From Galactobacter sp. (GTDB taxonomy: Bacteria; Actinomycetota; Actinomycetes; Actinomycetales; Micrococcaceae), in NCBI RefSeq assembly GCF_022712295.1, contig NZ_JALAGT010000158.1, positions 1-9,230 on the forward strand: a stretch of 9,230 nucleotides of DNA, given 5' to 3'. Shown here one piece after another: positions 5,710 to 9,230 of the stretch. Below the pieces are notes generated by a model. That model did not search any database and was not told where the DNA came from. It saw only the letters and a program-made list of their open reading frames with translations. How positions within the stretch are numbered: the stretch's first letter is position 1; every line of letters starts with the position of its first letter. A program made the position numbers and the translations under genes.

Positions 5710-6507
5710 ATGGACGACGATCGGACCGCACGCACCATCCGCGCGCTGGCCGATGCGCATCGGCAGGCGCTGTTGGACAGCCTGCGAGGCGACGACGGCC
5801 AATCCGTGAGCCAGCTGGAGACGGCCCTGCCGATGCTCGGCAGGCATGCCGTGCTCAAGCACCTGCGCGTACTGGAGGAAGCGGAACTCGTCACGACCCA
5901 CAAGGTCGGCCGCCGGCGCGTCGTGCATTTGAATCCCCCGCCGATCGTTGAGCTGGCCCAGCGTTGGCTCGACGACTATGCCGCCTTCACCGGGACAGCG
6001 CTCACCCGGCTGCGCGACCACCTCGAATCCGAGCGCACCGCCGAAGGAGCAACCATGTCCCCCGAAACCCGTACCCTCGTCGCCAGCATCGTCATCGAAG
6101 CCGAGCCCGATCGCGTCTGGCAGGCACTCACCGACCCCGAACAGTCCAGGCGCTGGTTCTTCGGCGGGCTCGTCCAGAGCAGTTGGGAGGTCGGCGAACC
6201 GATCGAATGGGCCAACGCCGCGGGTGACTCTCTCATCGCCGGGACGATCACCGACCTTGTTCCCAGCGAGCGCCTGGCCCACACCTTCAGCGCCACCTGG
6301 TCGCCGGAGACCGCAGCAGATCCTGTGTCCAACTACGAGTGGGTACTGACGCCCATGGGTGAATCCCTGACCCGCGTCACCGTGACCCACACGAATGTGC
6401 CGGCCGGGACCGCCACCGCCGAGCAGGTGGACGGCGGGACGTCACTGGTCATCTCGTCCCTGAAGACCTTCGTGGAGGCGGGACGGACGTTGCCGGGGAT
6501 GGGCTGA
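5710..6507 (+). CDS. ArsR-family HTH regulator fused to an AHSA1/SRPBCC domain
   Basis: This is a 265-residue two-domain protein. Residues 1-110 are an ArsR/SmtB winged helix: RTIRALADAHRQALLDSL (8-25), recognition region GRHAVLKHLRVLEEAELV (44-61), wing HKVGRRRVVHLNPPP (64-78), then a helical tail with WLDDYAAF. No metal-binding cysteine motif is present. Residues 116-265 are an AHSA1-like START/SRPBCC domain: VASIVIEAEPDRVWQALTDP (124-143) and RRWFFGG (147-153), with the closing helix LKTFVEAG (251-258). Such domains enclose a hydrophobic ligand; in actinobacteria ArsR and AHSA1 genes are commonly paired, so the ligand domain may sense what the HTH responds to. The ATG at 5710 lies right behind a leaderless-type promoter with an operator. 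Codon 116 is an ATG with its own Shine-Dalgarno, suggesting a recent fusion of two genes. Confidence 0.9.
   Translation: MDDDRTARTIRALADAHRQALLDSLRGDDGQSVSQLETALPMLGRHAVLKHLRVLEEAELVTTHKVGRRRVVHLNPPPIVELAQRWLDDYAAFTGTALTRLRDHLESERTAEGATMSPETRTLVASIVIEAEPDRVWQALTDPEQSRRWFFGGLVQSSWEVGEPIEWANAAGDSLIAGTITDLVPSERLAHTFSATWSPETAADPVSNYEWVLTPMGESLTRVTVTHTNVPAGTATAEQVDGGTSLVISSLKTFVEAGRTLPGMG
6044..6057 (+). promoter_or_regulatory. Internal Shine-Dalgarno and ATG in front of the AHSA1 domain
   Basis: AAGGAG (6044-6049) stands five bases before an in-frame ATG (6055-6057), codon 116 of the ArsR-AHSA1 gene. Translation from here would give a 150-residue protein consisting of just the AHSA1 domain, the usual length of stand-alone members. 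This is a stronger ribosome-binding site than any other in the window. Confidence 0.6.
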
Positions 6508-6543
6508 GGAGCAGTCGTTGTCGGCCCGCGGCGCCGGACGCCA

Positions 6544-6771
6544 TCAGGACTGACGCACGACGCCGCGTGGCCACTCACCGGTCTCGCGGAACCTTCGCAC
6601 CGCCGTCGCGGCGATGGCGAGATCGAGGTGAGTGACCTGGTCCTGGCCCTGAAGGACGGAGCCGGATCGCTTGTCGATCACGATCTTCCGGTCCGGATCC
6701 ACATCCGGGCGCCAGTATGTGACCGTGTCCCCGGTCTCACCGACCCACTCGGCGCGCACGTTCACTGCCAC
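6544..6771 (-). CDS. Small hypothetical protein, 75 residues
   Basis: I do not recognise this protein. The GTG at 6771 is chosen because GAGGAG lies six bases upstream (6778-6783), an almost ideal ribosome-binding site. The alternative GTG at 6810 adds 13 residues and has none. The N-terminal half alternates hydrophobic and charged residues (VRAEWVGETGDTVTYW, RKIVIDKRSG) like a small beta sheet. The C-terminal half (HLDLAIAATAVRRFRETGEW) looks like one amphipathic helix. There is no signal peptide. It lies downstream of the methyltransferase remnant on the same strand and its 3' end faces that of the ArsR-AHSA1 gene, 36 bp away. Confidence 0.55.
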   Translation of the reverse strand: MAVNVRAEWVGETGDTVTYWRPDVDPDRKIVIDKRSGSVLQGQDQVTHLDLAIAATAVRRFRETGEWPRGVVRQS

Positions 6772-6820
6772 GGTGCACTCCTCAGGTCTGGGCTCAGCTT
6801 GATGCTTCACCCTACTTTGT

Positions 6821-7056
6821 TCACACCGCTCGCGCCTCGAAGATCATCACGGGTTGGCTCCCGTCGAACGGGGTCCGGTCCCAGTCGCCCAGACGGCCGA
6901 CGCCCAGAAACCGGCGTTGGCCAGGTGACGCGTGATCAGTTCGGCGCCGTGGGTTTCGGCGAGCGCCCTGAAGTAGTCATGGTCCGACCCGTCCGGGTTG
7001 TCCTCGTCGTACAGCGCGACGATGCGCGGGTCGTAGTCGCTCTTCCGGTGCTCCAT
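6821..7056 (-). pseudogene. SAM-dependent methyltransferase with large internal deletion and frameshift
   Basis: From the ATG at 7056 the protein begins YDPRIVALYDEDNPDGSDHD (8-27) and FRALAETHGAEL, the characteristic N-terminus of a group of class I methyltransferases in which the next segment should be the glycine-rich SAM loop (VLDLGCGTG). That loop and the rest of the core are absent: the sequence goes straight to RHLANAGF, which belongs near the C-terminus. A one-base loss in a G-run near 6888-6890 then moves the true ending, GDWDRTPFDGSQPVMIFEA, into another frame, which stops at 6821-6823. Intact relatives have about 240 residues; here about 75 codons remain. The literal frame gives a 69-residue product stopping near 6847, which cannot bind SAM. 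The gene begins nine bases after the stop of the membrane-protein gene, so it was once co-transcribed with it. Confidence 0.72.
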
Positions 7057-7065
7057 GTCCTCAGC

Positions 7066-7650
7066 TCAGTTGCCCCGTCCCAAGATCACCCAGAGCACCA
7101 CCGCGATGGGGACCACGACGGCTGCCCACATTCCGGCGACGGACAATAGCTCGGCCGAATTGACGGCGCCCCTCCATCGTCGTCTGGCCTGGGATGGCGT
7201 GAGAGGTTCGTGGATCACCAGCGGCTCCGGACCGTGATTCTCAAGACTACTGACGAGTCCAGACCCGCGCGGACTGAACGATGCGACAGTTCGCCCGTCC
7301 TGTCGCAGGAGGATTCTCACTGTCGTCGACGCGGAGGTACCCCGGGACGGCAGCAACAACCTCTTCAGCACCACGACCTCATCGAGGTCAGCGAAGCGGA
7401 CCTGCCGACGCGGACCGAGAACCCGACGGATACTCACGGCCTGGTCATCGGCTGTGGCCTCGACGAAACGCGGGAAGAACATCAACGCGACGACAAGCAT
7501 GACGCAGGCCACGACACAGATGACGGCTGGCCACACGCTCGCATCCGACCAGGGGCCCACCTCGGACCACACGATGACGAACCAGGCGGCGCAGGCCACG
7601 GCCACCAGGAAGGTCACCGCGAGGAAGATTCGAGCAGCGAAGATCGACAC
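7066..7650 (-). CDS. Membrane protein with three predicted TM segments and a PH-like cytosolic domain
   Basis: This is a 194-residue protein of unknown role. The GTG at 7650 is preferred because AAAGGA lies five bases upstream; an upstream GTG at 7695 would add 15 mainly charged residues without a ribosome-binding site. Hydrophobic segments lie at about 8-30 (FLAVTFLVAVACAAWFVIVW), 38-58 (VWPAVICVVACVMLVVALMF) and 168-190 near the C-terminus. Between the second and third lies a soluble domain of about 100 residues with VSIRRVLGPRRQVRFADLDEV and VRILLRQDGRTVASFSP, the strand pattern of bacterial PH-like domains in small membrane proteins. The family is not certain. It is the first gene before the methyltransferase remnant (nine-base gap), so probably an operon that has lost its second member. 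Confidence 0.7.
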   Translation of the reverse strand: MSIFAARIFLAVTFLVAVACAAWFVIVWSEVGPWSDASVWPAVICVVACVMLVVALMFFPRFVEATADDQAVSIRRVLGPRRQVRFADLDEVVVLKRLLLPSRGTSASTTVRILLRQDGRTVASFSPRGSGLVSSLENHGPEPLVIHEPLTPSQARRRWRGAVNSAELLSVAGMWAAVVVPIAVVLWVILGRGN

Positions 7651-7740
7651 CCTGGTCCTTTCATCTTCATCATCAGAGCATCCCTGGGCCCGCACTCAGT
7701 AAGGTGCATGATTTCGATCCGTGGCCCCGCAGGTCGTTGC

Positions 7741-8601
7741 TCATTCACGGTCGTTACGCTGCGATTCGAGTCCGGCCCGAATACCGGGCAAGTCCCCGCC
7801 CAGAACTCCTTCGGTCAAAGCCAGGGTGTTCAGAACCAGTCGTTCTGCATGCGAGAGTGCGACAGACACGTCGGTGCCCCACAACCCGTCCAGGTCCTCG
7901 TCGAAGCGCTCCGGCAGCAGGGCACACTCTCCGAGTAGGGAGTACTGCCATTTGGCGATCCGGTGTGGCCGGTAAAAACGATTAGCCGCGAGAACCGCAT
8001 GGAACACCGCCCGGCCAACCGACGCAAGCAGACCGCGAACTGCGATCACATCCCCGCGTTCCACCAGTGCCGTCCGGACGTTCCAGCCCGGCAGTGAATG
8101 CGGCGACAATTCGTGCTCGACGATCGAGGCCACGACCTGGTCCAGCATGGGTTCGATCCGTTGCCGCCACGCCTCCACCGTGTCCCCACCACTCAGGACT
8201 CGCGACCTGGTCATCGAAGCGAATCGATATTGAGTGGCGTCAGAGATAGTCCCGTGGTCATGCATGTCGGCGATCATGGCATCCACGGACGCACACGTGA
8301 AGTTGCTGATCGTCACGTCGAGACCGTCCAGCACGTAGTCCTCACTGAACTCCTGGTCCGCCTGGTCGTATGGCCAGAGGGTCGTGAGGTCGGCGCCGAG
8401 CGCGGAGATGGGAGCCAAACGCTCCGAGTCGCTGGGAGCGTGATCCCAGTAGCAGTCGATCTCCAGGTCCGACCAGCGATCCGCGAGCCCTGCGCCCACG
8501 GACCCGGCCACGAAGAATACGTCCAGTGAGGCGCCCGTCGGGTAGGCGTCGAGGATGCGCCGCGCGATCACCAAGCGTTTCTTGGCGTGCGGATTCCCCA
8601 T
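7741..8601 (-). CDS. Nucleotidyltransferase-fold protein with DUF4037-like C-terminal domain
   Basis: This 286-residue protein carries the nucleotidyltransferase signature FFVAGSVGAGLADRWSDLEID (29-49): the G-S loop at 33-34 and the metal-binding acidic residues D45 and E47, with D49 next. An E in the second position also occurs in kanamycin nucleotidyltransferase, so the site looks competent. The rest is helical, and the segment GLLASVGRAVFHAVLAANRFYRPHRIAKWQYSL resembles the DUF4037 region of proteins annotated as putative aminoglycoside or small-molecule nucleotidyltransferases. A nucleotidyl transfer from NTP is expected; the acceptor is unknown and resistance is not shown. The ATG at 8601 follows a leaderless-type extended -10 and agrees with the family start. 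No signal peptide. It stands as a single-gene unit between the DUF218 gene and the membrane-protein gene. Confidence 0.85.
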   Translation of the reverse strand: MGNPHAKKRLVIARRILDAYPTGASLDVFFVAGSVGAGLADRWSDLEIDCYWDHAPSDSERLAPISALGADLTTLWPYDQADQEFSEDYVLDGLDVTISNFTCASVDAMIADMHDHGTISDATQYRFASMTRSRVLSGGDTVEAWRQRIEPMLDQVVASIVEHELSPHSLPGWNVRTALVERGDVIAVRGLLASVGRAVFHAVLAANRFYRPHRIAKWQYSLLGECALLPERFDEDLDGLWGTDVSVALSHAERLVLNTLALTEGVLGGDLPGIRAGLESQRNDRE

Positions 8602-8613
8602 CGAGCCAGATTA
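8602..8613 (-). promoter_or_regulatory. Leaderless-type extended -10 of the nucleotidyltransferase gene
   Basis: On the minus strand TAATCT (8608-8613) is preceded by TGC, an extended -10, and six bases separate it from the ATG at 8601. No good -35 is seen, which fits an extended -10 promoter. There is no Shine-Dalgarno. The distance to the start codon matches the promoters of the DUF222-HNH and ArsR-AHSA1 genes. Confidence 0.5.
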
Positions 8614-8643
8614 GCAACCCGCGTGGCTACGCCACGTGAGTGG

Positions 8644-8670
8644 CCGACGGCGGGTGCCAACCGCCGTCGG
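8644..8670 (-). terminator. Terminator hairpin of the DUF218 gene
   Basis: ccgacggcgg and ccgccgtcgg form a perfect 10-bp GC-rich stem with a 7-base loop, 11 bases beyond the DUF218 stop codon. No T-tract follows, as is frequent in actinobacteria. It also separates that transcript from the nucleotidyltransferase promoter. Confidence 0.65.
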
Positions 8671-8680
8671 GCATGGCACC

Positions 8681-9230
8681 TCAGGTTGGGCCGCCTGCCG
8701 CGATGATCCGTTTGGCCTGGCTGAGCGCCCGCAGCCCGTAGATGGCGGAGAAGGGCTTAAGAAGTGCCCACTCGCCCAGCCGAAAGTCCTTGGCACGGAC
8801 CAACCGAGCGGCCAGGTCCGGACGAAGGGCAGTCAGGTAGAGCCGCGCCTTGAGAGCGTGCAGTGGGTCCGATGCGAAGACGATCCCGGCTGCGTCCTCG
8901 ATCAGCGGGATCACGTTGAGCACGTTCTCCCAGGTGGACGTTGAGGCGGTCTCCAGCTCGACCTTGCCGGTCCAGCCCCGCTCCCCCACGGCGTATCGCG
9001 CCAACAGTTGAGCCTCGCTGATGCCTGTACTGCCCGGGTCCCCACCGCAGCAGATCAGGGTGGGGCGGTGCATTCTCGAGGCGGAGCGCAAGGCGGTGCC
9101 GACGCGCCAGCGATTGCGCGCATTCGCGCGTTCGGTGCCGCGGTTTCGAAAGCCGAACCCGACGCCGGCTTCAGAGCCGCTGTTTGTGGTCGGCGGCGGC
9201 GGCCCACTGCCCAGCAGACTCCGCGAGGCC
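8681..9230 (-). CDS. DUF218 (YdcF/ElyC-like) family protein, N-terminus beyond window edge
   Basis: The frame is open from the right edge to TGA at 8681-8683, 182 residues, so the start lies outside the window; an internal ATG at 9069 (at MHRPT) is not the start, because family features already precede it. In order: GFGFRNRGTERANARNRWRV, matching the first strand and the conserved ANAR/R-W helix; LICCGGDPG and ISEAQLLARYA, the substrate-loop and E-A helix; ELETASTSTWENV, the E-x-x-S-x-(S/T)-x-E-N motif; and ASDPLHALKARLYL, the S-x-x-x-H-x-x-(R/K)-A motif. DUF218 members include E. coli ElyC and YdcF; ElyC affects cell-envelope carrier-lipid metabolism. A membrane segment, if any, would be in the missing part. 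A strong hairpin follows the stop. Confidence 0.85.
   Translation of the reverse strand, partial: ASRSLLGSGPPPPTTNSGSEAGVGFGFRNRGTERANARNRWRVGTALRSASRMHRPTLICCGGDPGSTGISEAQLLARYAVGERGWTGKVELETASTSTWENVLNVIPLIEDAAGIVFASDPLHALKARLYLTALRPDLAARLVRAKDFRLGEWALLKPFSAIYGLRALSQAKRIIAAGGPT

Noticed and set aside
5554..6390. A 278-codon minus-strand open frame
   Set aside because: It is antisense to the ArsR-AHSA1 gene, whose two domains are clearly recognised; the minus-strand translation has no domain.
6628..7938. Plus-strand open frames of 173 and 242 codons
   Set aside because: They are antisense to the small ORF, methyltransferase remnant, membrane protein and nucleotidyltransferase and read as His/Arg/Asp-rich nonsense.
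1..9230. Defence island, toxin-antitoxin or CRISPR system
   Set aside because: The HNH, nucleotidyltransferase and GNAT genes could suggest one, but the HNH is of the common DUF222 type. The nucleotidyltransferase has no HEPN partner and the GNAT has no antitoxin-like partner. No repeat-spacer array is present.

Overview
The window is high-GC DNA with GC-rich third codon positions. It carries a DUF222/HNH (13E12-type) protein and promoters with TANNNT -10 boxes placed so that transcription would begin at the start codon. These features point to a chromosomal region of an actinobacterium (Actinomycetes); genus cannot be read from the sequence.

Layout, left to right. 1-1874 (-): a large DUF222-HNH endonuclease-like protein whose C-terminus runs off the left edge, with in-frame tandem repeats in its linkers and a leaderless-type promoter. 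1875-2467: gene-free, ending in direct repeats and a 10-bp inverted repeat ahead of a ribosome-rescue factor (arfB-like, 2468-2905 +). 3014-3430: two gene remnants that meet 5' end to 5' end, the C-terminus of a family-5 substrate-binding protein (-) and the C-terminus of an NtaA/DszA-type flavin monooxygenase (+). 3504-3956 (-): an unknown acidic, Cys-containing protein. 4040-4615 (-) and 4731-5351 (+): a divergent pair, a RimJ-like GNAT acetyltransferase and a GyrI-like small-molecule-binding protein. The latter is followed directly by the C-terminal remnant of a probable TetR regulator (to 5677). 5710-6507 (+): an ArsR HTH fused to an AHSA1/SRPBCC domain, with a 9-bp inverted-repeat operator inside its promoter and a well-placed internal Shine-Dalgarno plus ATG in front of the second domain. 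6544-6771 (-): small unknown ORF. 6821-7056 (-): SAM methyltransferase reduced by a large internal deletion and a frameshift. 7066-7650 (-): membrane protein. 7741-8601 (-): DUF4037-type nucleotidyltransferase. 8681-9230 (-): DUF218 (YdcF/ElyC-like) protein whose N-terminus lies beyond the right edge.

The genes do not form one pathway. The window reads as an accessory stretch of single-gene units (small-molecule modification, binding and regulation) interleaved with four decayed genes, which suggests repeated deletion and rearrangement. I find no tRNA, rRNA, CRISPR array, transposase or complete mobile element, and no convincing multi-gene novel system. The most testable observations are the ArsR-AHSA1 gene that may make two proteins, the shared leaderless-promoter geometry at three genes, and the rearrangement scars.
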